Shown: positions 23,129-36,260, counted from the first letter of the stretch. The stretch is 64,000 bases of DNA from Datnioides undecimradiatus (GCA_008933995.1 WARS01000090.1:2923501-2987500); one strand, 5' to 3'. A program made the numbers and translations. Notes: generated by a model from the sequence alone, not told the origin.

Positions 23129-26100
23129 TTGTGCTGTTGAGTTTTATGAACTTTCGACAGTAGTTCAGGGAGGGCTGAGAGACAGAATTCCCCCCGCGCT
23201 AACGACGGCCTTTGTAATAATCATGAAAAAAATAAATCTGGAGAATTGCCTTTAAACTGTCATGAGAGTAACTTTCTCTGCTTTTCAATCAAAGACATTG
23301 TACTTGATGCAAACCGCTCTGACATTTGAATGCATTCAACACGCCGAGTGTGTTTTTGTGTCTGAATCACACCTCTAAATAAATCCACTTGAACAGCCCT
23401 TCATCATTTAGATGCAGATTTTCCCTGACCCCGAAATGTGTTGCATAGCCTTTATGTCTGGCTGAGAGTCTGACCCATCTGCTCTTCAGTATCTTCCCAC
23501 TCCTCTATTGACTCTTGCAGACCCCGCGCTCCGAGCAGAGCCAGCTGAGGGGTGCCGACCCCGGGCTCTGGCCTCGGCACATCAAAGGCTCCTTATGGAG
23601 GATGTTAATATTTGCTCAGGTGCATCTCGCGGGTCTCCCTCTCTGAGCGGAGACTGCTCTGAGCATATAAATATATCAGAGGCCAAAGGGACGTCTGGTC
23701 ACGCTGTCCCTGTGTGTGTGCGTGTCTGTGTGTGAGAACAAGGGAGCGGGGTGTATGACAGTGTGCGCTGTCGCAAAACACACACATGCACACTCCTATA
23801 CACAGACTCCACCGCCCCCCCCCCCGACTCCTCCGATCTATAGCCTGTGTTTGAACCCCCTCTTCTCTCTCTTTCCTTTCTTCTTGGTGGCCTTCTGACC
23901 TGGGGCTGCCCTTCAGTCAGGAAGGACATGGACGGGACAGCTGGGGACAACAAGAGCCCTCTCCCAACCAAATCCCCTCCTGCCTCGCTGCCTCTTCCAT
24001 CCCATGACCCCTGAATTGCCTTTGAACTTCTGCTGCCCGATACCGAAACTGTTTACCCAACAACGTTACAAATAAGAACACAGCGGCAAGATTAGATATA
24101 ACTTTCTACTGCCCCTTTGTTTACGGCGCAAGACCTCCATCTCACATCTGCACCGATTCCATCTTGGTGTCACTGATTACGGCTTACAGAAAGCCTGGGC
24201 CCCATCTCCCGACGTTGCTTACACTCCCGTTCTTTGGATGTCAGGTTGACTTGGCCCGCCGCGGCCGTCTTGTTTACGCTGAGCCCCGCAAATAAGATCT
24301 AACCCTCGGCTGCCTCCATCGTCAGCCAATGCAGATAGGCAGACGTGGAATCTAGAAACTCCGGCGTCACATCAAAGGAGCTGGAAGCCAGTCAGCCCCA
24401 CATCTGTTGAGCAATCTGACTGCGAGACTGATGTGTTTCGTAACAGGCTCGCTGACAATACACAGACTGTTGAGGACCTGCAGAACTGCTGCTACTGCTG
24501 GAGCACACGTAAACGGGCCCCAGTCTGACATTCGTGCACATGTCTGGAGTTTGGGATGCCGGGCAGCCACGGAGGCCTGGTACGGGATGTCTTGCATTGG
24601 TCTGCCTGATCAGTATAGGGAAAAACGCTATTTATACCCCCCTTTGAAACAAATATGGGATACATATATAGAGATATGGACGAGGGGGAGGCAGATTATG
24701 AAGTTTTGCTATAGCAAGGTCAATATATACCGTCCCAACTGCAGAAAATTACTTTTGAGCAGTCTGTATCACAGCTATGCACATCACACTTTTTCCAAAT
24801 GCCGTTGGCAGTAAATCCATTAACGCTGTGACCGCTGGTTCATCATCGATGTGGAAATGTTAAAAAAGTCTTTGGCAATGACTTTGTCTGTCTATCTCAA
24901 CTCAGCGCCGGTCCAAGGACGTGTGCAGAAGCAGATGTCATTCTTTGATGGCATTTTCCTGTATTGCCTGTGAATGACGATAACATTACCGAGCAAAATC
25001 AAACAGTGAGTGTTAAATTATATAATATTGATCATCCGGTCTTATCAGTCAAGTCCAGGGTCCGTCCTTCCTGCTCAGATTGTCCTCTGCGCTGGTTGTA
25101 ATCATTACCGTCACAATGATAAAGAAGTAGAAAAATATCTCAGGGCATTCACCGCGGAAGTTCAAGGTTAACACAAATCACAAAAAACAACATTTCTACC
25201 ACAGCTGTATTGACTGTGGTTTGTGGTAATTCATTTAATTGCAAGTTTGTTTGCTAACATTGAATGTGGCACTAAAACTACTAGTGTGAAAGCTTTTCAG
25301 TTTAGCCCCGAAGATTGATTATCATATCAAAGCAAAGTATGAATATACATATTTGCACTCATGGCTTCCTGTCTATATTGTTGTCTGTCGGTAGCACGGT
25401 CCACCATTCCTGCCTTGGATTCAAATGCCGTGTACATGCAAGAGAGATTGAAATGACATGAGTAGCTCATTGGCGGAGTAGGTTTCACGACCCTAGCAAC
25501 AACGAATGTGGAACTTATATTCAGACTCTTAGCATTACCGTGAGTAACCACAGGGGTCCCTGGAGCTGAAATGCGATGTATGTGATTTTCAGTTATAAGG
25601 GGTGTCTCGGTTGAAACGTGACAAAAGACGGTCAGAGAAGTTGTGAATTGGCCTGGGATCATGACAGTTGGTGCCTCCACCACCATTTCTGTCATTCCAG
25701 TTAGTTTCTCCCAGTTAGGAGTCCTTCAGTGTTCAGGAGGTTCAGCATGTGCAGGTTGTCCAGGTGCAGTTGCGAGCCAAGCTGCTGCTAACGTTTGCTT
25801 GTTGCTTGTTTCTCTGATAACTTTAGATTCAGACGTCCAGTGACTAAAATGCTCAAAATATCTGAAAATAAACCTCAGCTGCAAACCTTCCCACTGACAC
25901 TTGAGAGAATAAGCAAACGGGGGTTAAAAACGGAAAAAGTATCGTGTAGAAGTTTGGGTGAACTGCCCCTTTAATCTCTGTAATACTGGTTTATAGAATA
26001 ATTATTTGTGTTTGTGATGGGACTGTTTATTTCCCCCCCTGGCTGGAATGGATAACTTACAACTAACATACAAACAGGAGAAATAGTAGATTACATCATT

Positions 26101-27484
26101 ACAGCGAGGGTGTTGCGCCCAATTTTACTTTACTACTTTATGCAAATGCGTTCTGTGTAGTGAGCATATTGTTTCCCCCCCATATGTTATTGGATGAAAT
26201 GCCATAATGGCTTACACGTGTTGAAATTAGCCCAAACTGCGCCCTTCGACTGGTAATCAAATATTCTCTTTAACTTACTGGGTGTGGGAGTGTGGGGATT
26301 TTCCGTGGGATTTTTCTACCACACTTCCTGATATCCAGTTAATGAGGGTACCACTCAAGAGCCAGAAATCTAAAAATATCCTCACTAGCACTCATTTACT
26401 GCCCCATTTCAGGTGGCGCGATGTAAGGATGACCTTCGGCTGAGAGCCAAAAATATGAATACAACTTCTTTTTAACTAATTATGATAAATAAAAGTGTTG
26501 CAGGTTGCGCCATGTTCCTATAGAAGATAACGAACCACCCTAGCTGCTCCTCTTTCAGCACTAAAAGTGGGCTGACTGACGGTAATTAGTAAACGATTGG
26601 AGGGGAAGACATTTTTGAAATCATTACAGGAAGGTGTAGACTGACCTTGTCTGATGTGTCACCGCGGTGGGTCAAACATATCGAGTTGACTTTAATTAAT
26701 ATTGACTCCCAGAAGGAAATGACTTTAGTGAGGGGACCATCTGTTCAGCAATAAGGAGGCAATTAACTGCACATAAATGAGGCTGATAAACCTAAGTTAC
26801 GAGAATCTTTATCCGTTAACATTACACAAGGAAAACACTCATAAATAACAAGCTGACATTACTTAGATAAGTGTTTGGACCTATCTAACCCTAGTGACCA
26901 TTCACGTTTGTGCAAATATGCAGTTAAATAAAGTCTATTGGCCAATAGAGTTGCATTATTGTATAGTTTGTGCCTCTTTAAGCATGCATAGGCCACATTA
27001 AATGAAAATTCAACCCAGAAAACATCTCAGTATCTGTGAGGCATATTTGTTGCTGCTTGGTTCACTTGGAGCTGTTACACGGTACTGTGGGTTTTTTATG
27101 ACTGTTAATACGTCTACTGGTGAAATCCTTCATCATCCCGAATGACTTTTAACCAGAAACCAGTCATGAGCTTGTATGTATCACTGGGGTGTTAGTGTAT
27201 AAAAGCTGATAACGAAGGCCAAGTACAAGCAAGAGACTATTGCTGTGTGTTCTTTAAAGGTTTGTCTGGAGAAACTGAAGCCTGCTAATGCTTCGGTGCA
27301 TGTTTTTACATTTCAGCTTTGGCGCAGAATAATGAAGCTGTCAGAAAACTTATTACCGAACTTTAAACACCCAGAAGACGTAGAAATAGTAACATTCGTT
27401 TGGGGTTGTGTTTGTCTTCACCTGATGAATATAAGCCAGCTATTCATTCTTCCTCTGCTGCTGCTGCCTGCTATAGAGACTGAG

Positions 27485-27560
27485 CCAAAATAGTGAGATT
27501 ATGAAGCTGTGGACCCAAAACAATGAGCTGAAAGGCACTAAAATGCTGTGCCGAGTTGTA
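27485..27560 (+). repeat. Dispersed repeat family, copy B
   Basis: Contains GGACCCAAAACAATGAGCTG (27511-27530) followed by AAAGGCACTAAAATGC, close to the equivalent part of the copy at 41634-41885. The region upstream (CTGCTGCTGCTGCCTGC) may also belong but is too changed to set a limit. Confidence 0.5.
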
Positions 27561-28914
27561 GGGAAGCTGCTGCAGGGTTATCAGCCATCAGACCTGTTGG
27601 CTTGTTGGCATGTAAGCTCGTTAACACGCTAAAGCTATTTGCTAACAGTTAAATGCAATATGTCTAGCGTCCAAAAATACCAACATTAGCCTGTTAGCAA
27701 GCTCAAATCATAGCTAAGCCAAAGTAGGCTGCATCTGACATACAGTGCAGCTTACACTGATAAAAGTGGATCCAAGTCTGTCAAAGAAGAGCCGAGCTTG
27801 TCGAGCTGAGGTCCTAAAGTGACCACAACACAGAACAGAGTCTTAGGTAGAGCCTCAAGAGACCGCTGATCGTTTTTATCCTCCTCATAGTTTTTTAAAG
27901 AAGAACAGCTTCGGTCACTTCAGCCAGTGCCCCAAAACAATTGATGTGTACCTTCAACAAAACCGAAACTCTGGCAATCGTGGTAATTTTGACAGGAGAA
28001 AAGAGGAAATCGGGTTGTTCTGAAGCTTCTAAGTGTGTGTGAGCAAGGTTGGGAAGAACTGATGGATTAATAAAACATTGGACAGCTGTTTGTTTCCTGT
28101 GTGCAACCAATAGACAGTGTTTTTGGTTTTTTTTAACCACACATTTATTATCGTAACCAACCATACCATCTGACGAAACCTTAATTATAGCATCATCACG
28201 TCATGAAACTGATTTATTTATTGAGCCTTCACAGACCAAGGCTTGATGGATGGGAATATGATACAGGATACGGGGTGGTCTGCGTGGTGGAAAAATAATT
28301 GGAAAGAAGAGAAATGATTGATGGGATGGTGATATTACGACTCTATAGTTATCAAAGATTGTCTGCGTACTTGATGGAGCATCTCAGGTGACCAGCCATC
28401 ATAAAACATAAATGCAAATCAAATTTTTTAACAAGGCAGAGGTCACAGAACAGCTCCTGAAAGAACTAGTGAAACAAGCTCAGCAGGATAAAACTGACTG
28501 TCAGGAAACCTCACTGACATATTGCGCGTCACAAACTCTCCTTGTCAAATATTCATCAAATCCCTTTTCCCTCCCTGTTTCATTCCAGCTTCAATAGTAA
28601 TAAATACATTAGTGGATAAAAGAAAATCAAACCGTCTCCCGGTGGGAGCGTGTGAAGCCTCACAATCTCCATGCCGTTTGTACTTGGGAAGAATCAATTA
28701 AAAATGTACGGCTGCCATAGATTTATTATTCATACGCACATCTTTCTCAATTCATCGATGAGCCGACACATGTATTTGTCAGGCGGGTAAATACATCAGC
28801 GCTGGAGGAGGAGAGAGGAGCTGGGCTTGTGCAGGCAGCGCTCTCAGATTTGTGATTTCACCATCATGTCTATGTGTGTGCGTTTGTCTCCTTCTCCTAC
28901 CTTTGATTCATAAC

Positions 28915-29530
28915 CCTAAGGGGAGTAACTGTAGTTACTCAAAATAAGTAGTTACTAGTTGATTAAAACTTATTAAATTACTCAAACGGGTACTGCATAT
29001 AAAAGTAGCTTGAAGAAGAAACTGTTTTGTTTGTTTTGAATACCTGCTTCACTTCTCTTACTGATATACTCAGTGCTATACAGTTTCAGTACTGTTGTGG
29101 CTTGCTTTAGGACAAAACAGTGATATAATGTTCCCATTAGCACTGTTGTGATAGGAATTATTAATACTCCAAGCCACCAGAGGGCAGCAGGGTTCCTACC
29201 TGTGAGCTACACTTGTATTGTCTTGGTAGGATTTGGTAGAAGGAGGTGTGAATCGCCCTGAATGTACATGTTAACTGAGTTTTGTTGGAGTGGGAAGTAA
29301 ATAATTATATATAATGAACTCTGACGCTAGCTCATTAACCAGAAAATACAGAGAATAGGCCACATTTGTCTGCCGTGGCCTGCAGGTGTCCACACGTTTC
29401 ACTTTAGAGAAAACTAACAAGCAATGACTCTGTTTAACTTTAGTAAATGTAACTGTGTTATTTCCTTTGAAAAAGTAATTTATTACATGTTTGCACTGCC
29501 ACAAAGTAATGGAAATACTTTAACCTGAGG
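28915..29530. repeat. Possible degenerate non-autonomous DNA transposon
   Basis: The left end carries GAGTAACT-GT-AGTTACTC, a perfect inverted pair (28923-28940), then further AGTTACTAG/AAGTAG words and GGGTACTGCATATAAAAGTA. The right end carries GTAAATGTAACTGTG and AAAGTAATTTATTACA. The mirrored GTAACT/AGTTAC words at both ends, and the resemblance to hAT-type subterminal sequence, suggest an old miniature element. Ends and target duplications are not identifiable, so this is weak. The CTCF motif at 29174 lies inside. Confidence 0.25.
29174..29188 (+). promoter_or_regulatory. CTCF motif, full consensus
   Basis: CCACCAGAGGGCAGC matches the core consensus CCASYAGRKGGCRSY at all 15 positions, on the + strand. 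CTCF binds such sites to insulate domains and anchor chromatin loops in vertebrates. Opposed minus-strand candidates occur at 47109-47123 and 48503-48517, so the orientation is convergent. Confidence 0.6.
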
Positions 29531-31299
29531 TGTTGGGTTATTTGTTTAAGTGCTGGAGCCTGCCCACAGTTGTTGCGGCAAGTTTGGAAGATTACGTAAC
29601 CACCACTGCAGGCACACACACATCAGAAAAGCACTAATTTATGATTGCTCATATCTTTAATTACTAACAGTGTCTCACAGTGTTTTACAGTTTCTAACAT
29701 TCCTTTGTCTAAAATTAATTTTTAGATGAAGTTCTACTCACACAACACAAGCAGCTCCACAAAAGCCTAATATAAAGCTCCCCAGGCCAGCCCCCTGGAC
29801 ACACCCCTTCACCACTGTCCCTGTGGTGGCAAGTTTACATCCCATAACAACATGACCAAATGTCAGACTGACTTAATAAATACTGTCACCATGTTGAGAA
29901 TATTATGCAGCAGTCAGCCAAACATCCAACCACGTAGTATTACGCAATACCGTGGCTGTAGTGAGTTGTAATTAGCGTGGCATTAAGTAATATGGGCAAA
30001 TGAACACAAGCAGCTTGTGTTTTGAATGATTTTATGTCTTCACTTGTGCAAATTAAGCCACATTGGAAACACTCATTCTGAGGAGAAGTTGCAGCGCTGG
30101 CAGAAATCAAGCTCATCTAATCGGCTGCAGATATTGTGGATGCAGCACAGGCTGGCCAAGTTTGACAACGGGCTGGCTTTTGTAATGGTTCTGCGCAAAT
30201 GTATCGCAAATAATTTAGCCGTCAGACAAGCGACTGATGACTAAAAGGATGTTTTTCTGAATTTTCATCTTTATTTTAAGATGTAGTGCAGGAATCTGAC
30301 ACCTGATGTCTCCTGTGACATCCCTGTAATAGTGCACTGGCAGCGAAGCATCAACCAGCAATGAAAACCAGCAAAGAATGGTTCGCCAGAGCTGCACTGT
30401 AGCTCCAGAGCAGGCTGCAGTAACCTGGAGAGTGGTGGGCCCTATGGCATCATAAGCACACTGAAGGTGTTTGTGTAATTACTCTCACTGCCAGAGGAGT
30501 GAACGCAAAAGAGCCACATTATCGCTTTAATGTTTGCAAATTATAGATCATTTAATGTAACGTGAGGCTCAAAGGCCACCTGCAGCCATTGACAGCTTTT
30601 AGGTGAGTTGACCTTGTTAATCACTCAGCACCTATTAAATTAATGGGATCCTCGAAGGCTCAAAGTAGGATCTTCATGAGTTAGTTTATGTTGTAAACTT
30701 GGGAACGACACCAGTTACGAGTGTCCTTTTGCTTGGTGTAGCTTTAACAGCACTGTCCTATCTATCTTTGTCCGTCTGCTGTTTTATCAAGTCTGCATCT
30801 CCTCCCTCACTTTCTTACACTCTGTTGATCTCTCTCTTTGTTCTTTCCCTGTCTGTCTGTCTCTCAAACTCACTCTTGGAGTTCTTGTTCAGGTGCTCGG
30901 GTAAAAACATGGATTATTGACCGGTGCATTTTTGAATTTTGACAGATTCTTATCTGATATTTTATCATTTCATCCTTACCCATTTGCCTGCCAGTCAGGT
31001 TGCTGGTGCTATAGATCCCTTATGGCTCAGCCAAAGAACCCATTGAAGCTCTGCTATGCAACCTCTCCCCCTGTGCTTTGCTTATAGGATCCACAAGCAG
31101 ACCTACAAAGATGCGATTGAAGTGAAAGAGTCAAGTCAATCTGAGCTCACTCACTGGCACGCACGCACACACACAAACACATGTGGGTGTTGCGTCTTGT
31201 AACATCTGAGATTCTTCAAATGTGCTTTTAAAAAAAGTTTCTCACCAACCACATCAGTAGAGGCGAAACTTGTGAAAAGGGCTGCCAAGTAAGACACAA

Positions 31300-31325
31300 A
31301 CACACACACACACACACACACACAC
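31300..31325. repeat. (AC)13 microsatellite
   Basis: Twenty-six bases of uninterrupted AC. Confidence 0.95.
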
Positions 31326-31379
31326 GCTAACACACCTACCTCCAGGTTTCTCCTCCATGAGAAGACTGTCCTTTCTTCT

Positions 31380-31396
31380 TCCTCCTCCTCCTCCTC
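31380..31396. repeat. (TCC)n repeat
   Basis: Five to six TCC units within a longer pyrimidine stretch (about 31370-31420). Confidence 0.85.
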
Positions 31397-32010
31397 ATCC
31401 TCTTTCTTTCTCCTTATTGCATTTTTATTAAAAACATCAATCTGTGTGATGCTCGCCTGACATCTGTTCCTGGGGAAAGTTGTGGAGCCTTAATGGGGGA
31501 TCAATAGAGGCAAGATTACTCATGCTCAGGTGGAGGGTTGAAGAGTATAGTTTAGCAGATGTTCCACACAAAGATAAGTGAGGTGTTCATATGTGTGTGC
31601 GTGCATCAATGTAAGCGTGTGTTTGAACATGTGTGTGTTGTGGCATGTGTGAGATAACAGATACAGAGGATCCCTGAGGGGAACACTCTTCCGGAGAGCT
31701 TCATCGTTCAGGCAGAAAAGCTTTGGAGGAAGCATTTCATACCTTTAAAATTACAAGCTTTGAAAAGTGAACGACTGATAGACAGCAGCATCGAGGCTGA
31801 ACTAACACCTTCGTTTAGACTTAATGTGCTGCCCTTGTGAGGCTGGATCTCTCCATCATGCCTTTGACTAAACTTGATGGTGGAGTCTGTGCACACATCT
31901 TTGCCCTTCTGCTGTATAAATGCTGCTTTTACCTCCGAGATGTGTTGCCTCCAAGATAAGATGAGATCTGAGATGACTTTGTCGAAATCCCAAACCAAAA
32001 GCATGGGGGT

Positions 32011-32026
32011 AAAAAAAAAAAAAAAA
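32011..32026. repeat. Poly(A) tract
   Basis: Sixteen consecutive A. Confidence 0.95.
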
Positions 32027-32601
32027 TCTGAGATCTTCAACGTTGTGGATACGCTCACCTCCTTTCTCTGCGGTGACAGCTGCTGTCATTCCAGCTCTGC
32101 ATCCCTAGAGGGCGAATACAGACAGAGAGCATCTCTTTTTCTGATGATGTGCACAGGGTCACAGAATAATTTACTGTGGGCTGGGACCATAAGAGAAACC
32201 AGAAGATCAGGTGTTGAGTTTTAACTGTGGCAAAACAGAAAAATGTAAAATCCAGCATTAAACTCCTGGAGGAGGGGTAGCATGATCTTTGGCCACTACT
32301 TGACTTGGCTGGAGATGGCCTTCTGTCAAACAGTCCGTCTCCTTGCGTGCAATAAGCCGATGCACTGATGGCTCTGAAAATTTGAGCAATCGTGAAATTA
32401 TTGCGAGACAGACGGAAAGCAAAAGCGAGCGAAAACACACACTGACCTGCTAAAGCTGCTTTCTGACACAATTCCTTCTGGCTCTTTGCCACAATTTCTC
32501 GCTGCTTCTCTCCACATCTGGCGGTGGAACATAAAGGGGTTTTTGAAGGCTGGAGATACTGTAGGTTACTGGATGTTCCTCCACCTGCAGGTTGCTTCAA
32601 T

Positions 32602-32627
<26 letters not shown>
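32602..32627. repeat. (CA)13 microsatellite
   Basis: Twenty-six bases of uninterrupted CA. Confidence 0.95.
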
Positions 32628-32632
<5 letters not shown>

Positions 32633-33040
32633 ACGAGCTTTATCTGGTATGTTAAAAGCACATCCCAGACACAGGAGGAGCAGCTTGGATGTTTCCAAAG
32701 GCGCTGTTTTAGAGAGACAGCAGGAAAGGTGTGAGGAGGAAAAAATATGTGGCCTTTGACCTCAAAGGAAGTGATTTATGCAGGACTATAAAGCAGGCCC
32801 CCAGGATCAGTGCTAGGCTATGATTTTGGAGTCACGGCCACAGCCAGAATTGCAGGCAAAGAGACTTCTGAAGGCCCCAAACTACTTTTTATATCATGTA
32901 ATAAGCAGCGTTGTCGCAATTTAATTTATTTGGTCCAAAAAAAAATAAAAATAAAAAGTGCCACATTAGTAAAAGATTTTCACGTCATTCATGCGTGCGG
33001 GAAATCAGCAGGAAGTTGGTCAGAGAAGAACTGTCATCCA

Positions 33041-33080
33041 CATGGAAAAACATGGAAAAACATGGAAAAACATGGGAAAG
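33041..33080. repeat. 10-bp tandem repeat CATGGAAAAA
   Basis: Three exact units and a fourth with two changes (CATGGGAAAG). Confidence 0.95.
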
Positions 33081-34124
33081 CCGTAGCTCTTCTTCAGTGT
33101 ACACGTCCAGGAAGGAATTTGTTTAGATGACCGTGGTCATAGTATCTAAACAAGTCCAGGGTTAGGCCACGGTTCCTCTGGTTTGGATAGACCTATAACT
33201 GATGGCTATCTTGCACCATACACCGCTATTGTTTAATTACAAGATCATTCATTTATTCCGCTACGCGGATTCAGTTAAAGGTGCAGGACATCACATCCAA
33301 GGTCACCCAGAAGGTAAAGCAACATGATGCACCACCACTTAACCAGCAGCTGCGGTCCCAGACAGTGAGAACACTGGATGTCTTTTCCTTGCACGTCCTC
33401 TTTCTCACATCCACAAAAACATTGTTCCTCCTGTGATGATTACAATGCACCACATGATCAGAACTGACAGCCAGTCTGCTCTGATTCACCCGCCTATTAG
33501 ATGCATGGAATATATATATCTGGAGTCTAGTAACCCAGTGGATATTGAATATTATTGAACAAAACAGTTGCTGTGTTAGTCATCCAAGGCATTTAAGATG
33601 AAAACCAAGCTACCAAGACACTGAAACATCCTGTTGGTCTGAGCTGCACAGATGTTACGTCGTACGTTGCTTTCACAAACGTTTAACTGGCTGCATTGTC
33701 ATTAGGTCTTCTTCACGTACACTTGCGCTTGGACGTAGAAGTGCACCCTCACATTTAACTCACCACAACACAAACACACACACATACAAAAGCAATTACG
33801 GAGGTATTTAGGAAAAATTGCCCTCTTTATCTTCAGCAGCGACTAAAAGGCAGCAAAGCCGAGAAAGCCCGCTCCTCTCTCTCTCTCTCATTTCCCTGTT
33901 TCTATCTCTCTCTGTGTCCTGCCCTTGAAAAAGAAGAGGACAGGCTCAGACAGCCTGGGAACGGCTAACTACTAGAGGATCCGAGCGGCGCTACATCAAA
34001 GGCCACCCCATTTGCACAGCAGCTTACACACACCCACACATACACAAACACCGGCTTACATATTTGGGGTTGCTTTCTCTGAAGTTCATTACGAGTGGCA
34101 GAACTATTACCCCCTTTGACAGCA

Positions 34125-34152
34125 TGTGTGTGTGTGTGTGTGTGTGTGTGTG
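34125..34152. repeat. (TG)14 microsatellite
   Basis: Twenty-eight bases of uninterrupted TG. Confidence 0.95.
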
Positions 34153-34900
34153 AGTCAACTACAAGAGGGTAGAGTTCAGCTCACAAACAGTTTGGCCCAG
34201 CCCAAAAAAAAGAGTTGGGACGATTTGGAGCAGCTCCTGCTTTATCATTAGTTTCTCTCTTATTTCTGTTTGTTTGAGTCGACCGCTTTAACCACTGATG
34301 CTACCAAAAAACGTGTCGCGTACAGTAAATAGCTTTCACAAGTCATTTTCCGTGACTGGTGGTGGTTTAAGTTAGTGTAACAAAACAGCAAGAGTCATAA
34401 GTAGATGGATTAGTGGACATCTCCTCCCACATCCTCTGATCTCTTACTGCAGCCTCATGAGAAGGAAGCCCCCTTTCCACAGTCATCTAGTACACTTAAT
34501 CTGAAGTGGCAATATTAGAACCCTGAGCCGATGCCAAGACAAATGCAGCTAGCGCACACTGGCTGTTCTCAGTGGCTCCTGGTGTACCATGTCGGGGAGA
34601 GGAAGGGGTAGGGGAGGAATGGGGGTTGAGGGTCCCATGTGAGCAAATGGCTGGAGGAGAGTGGAAGTGAGCGAGGGAGGAACAGGCAGATTAACGTGAG
34701 AACAGAGGAGGAGTGTATCATGTGTGGGAGGGACAGATGATGGATACAAGATGTGTGAAGATCCTCAGGCGGGATGAAAGAGTTTGAGGAGTCATATTGA
34801 GTTATTGGACTAAGACTTTGAGCAATATGATAATAACAGCGGAGAGTGCGAGAGCGGGGGTCATCGTGACATCATTAAGAAGAGGATTAATGTGCAGTTT

Positions 34901-34919
34901 CACCTTAAAAGTTAAGGTG
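34901..34919. promoter_or_regulatory. CACCTTAA palindrome (bipartite CACCT)
   Basis: CACCTTAA (34901-34908) and TTAAGGTG (34912-34919) are perfect inverted arms around AAG. Two inverted CACCT words at short spacing are the arrangement bound by two-handed ZEB-type zinc-finger factors. This is motif evidence only. Confidence 0.3.
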
Positions 34920-35283
34920 GAAATGGACTCTAATCTCCCCGTGGTGCCGTCGTTACTAAAGTAGGCTGGAGGGACTTAATTTCAAGGCCAGGTCTGGTCA
35001 AAACATGAAATTTAAGTCCAGATGAATGGGAGTCAATCAGGGCCGAGGCCACGGTGGTTAAGGTGGACAGAGAAACTGACTTTGTTGTAAAGTGGGGCTT
35101 GCATTCCTGCATCCACGGGCGGTTGAATACAACTGCTCTCGCCACATGCTGGAGCCATTACATGATGTCATGGTGGTACAATTTCCCACCAGTGCTCGCA
35201 TGCGTGAGAGGAAGTGATGTCACAGGCTCAGACTGAGCCCTGCAGATGCCACTCTGATTGACCAAGGAAGATACTATCTAAAC

Positions 35284-35285
<2 letters not shown>

Positions 35286-35328
<43 letters not shown>
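35286..35328. repeat. (TG)n microsatellite, longest in window
   Basis: Forty-three bases of uninterrupted TG, the longest pure dinucleotide tract here and the most likely to vary between individuals. Confidence 0.95.
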
Positions 35329-35329
<1 letters not shown>

Positions 35330-35875
35330 GGAGGCGAGGTTAATGAAACATGTCAGCAGATGCACAGATCAGTTGGTTGATCTCCACACCACCCTCTCCT
35401 GAAATGAGGTGTTTTTTTGCCTTTTTCCCTGAATTTGCAAGTCCCAGTTTCACATCGTAACTGTTCTCTAACTGGATCTCTGTGCTTCAAGCTGCTCTGA
35501 TCACTATTTTTAGATTAACGGTGTATGAAATGACGACTTTTCAAACTTTTCCTTCAGCTCTAAGAAGCATGTTAGCATCTCCTAGCTCGTTGTTTTACTG
35601 TTGTGTTGGCCCTCCTGCTTTAGCTTGGCCTGCTTTGTGTGTCTTTCCCACTGTGTTGCCTTGAAGAGTTAATCAGTGCCACAAGTTTAGGTTTTTTGCA
35701 CTATACAACACCCTTCATTCATCACTTAGTTATCCATTATGGACACATCTCATAACTTGAGCATGTTTTCAGTTTGTCTGCTTATCGGTCTAGTTGTTGT
35801 GATTGTTAAATCTTAGGAAGGTCTTGATGAAATCCCCTGAAACTTAGACTCAACAACAGTATCATTATATTCTGG

Positions 35876-36260
35876 AAATCAAAAGTCACTGAGACCTCTT
35901 GTTCCTGTAATAATTCGATTTTCTTGGTTCAAGTTCAAGGTTGCTCTGACCTCAAACAACGCTCGTGGCCTTATAAACACGATATTTCAGGAACTTCTCA
36001 AGTAAATTCTTTCTAATATGGCACGAGAATGACCAAATCAGATTTTTGTGGTTAAAGGTTAAAGTTTGCTGCGACCTCACAAAACATGTTTTTGCCTTCA
36101 TAAGCCTGATGTCTCAGGAACATGTTGAACATCCACTTAGACTCAAAGATGAACTGATCAGGTTTTTGGTGGTCGAAGGTTAAAGGTCACAATGACTTCA
36201 GAAACATATTTTTGGAAGAATCATGACACAATATCGCACAAATGCCTAATCAGATGAAAC
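35876..36260 (+). repeat. Diverged tandem repeat, ~121-125 bp unit
   Basis: The words GACCTCA (35948 and 36073), GACTTCA (36194), ATTTCAGGAAC/GTCTCAGGAAC, GACCAAATCAGATTTTTGTGG/GAACTGATCAGGTTTTTGGTGG and AAGGTTAAAG recur in the same order at 121-125 bp spacing. A shortened unit begins near 35881. These are interspersed-repeat monomers of a kind I recognise from teleosts. Each carries nuclear-receptor half-sites. AGGTTAAAGGTCA (36177-36189) is a DR1 with one mismatch, the layout bound by RXR heterodimers, HNF4 and COUP-TF. Whether they are used is unknown. Confidence 0.65.

Larger units (their letters stand above)
20604..28914. other. Long non-coding spacer
   Basis: No gene is supportable over about 8 kb. 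Contents: a CA tract followed by a T run (22583-22619), an 18-T run leading into a CG-alternating run (23089-23128), an inverted repeat GATCTAG/CTAGATC (22132-22147), HMG-box words ATCAAAGG at 22127, 23581 and 24371, octamers near 26141 and 28412, and a GCTAA-rich stretch around 27620-27720. Two opposing frames near 22304-22862 are both open because the sequence is GC-balanced. Neither looks like a protein. Confidence 0.45.
29531..35875. other. Microsatellite-rich non-coding spacer
   Basis: No gene seen. It holds five long microsatellites (31300, 31380, 32602, 34125, 35286), a 16-A run (32011-32026), a 10-bp tandem repeat (33041-33080) and a ZEB-like palindrome (34901-34919). The 181-codon minus frame at 32055-32600 runs through the CTCF-free, repeat-flanked sequence and resembles nothing known. 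Confidence 0.5.

Noticed and set aside
24407..24814. 135-codon + frame
   Set aside because: Opposed by an open minus frame and lacking any recognisable motif.
26401..26430. CAGGTGGCGCG considered as a CTCF motif
   Set aside because: Only the 3' half matches. The CCAS half is absent.
32055..32600. 181-codon minus-strand frame
   Set aside because: No recognisable domain, no splice context that stands out, and overlapping frames on both strands.
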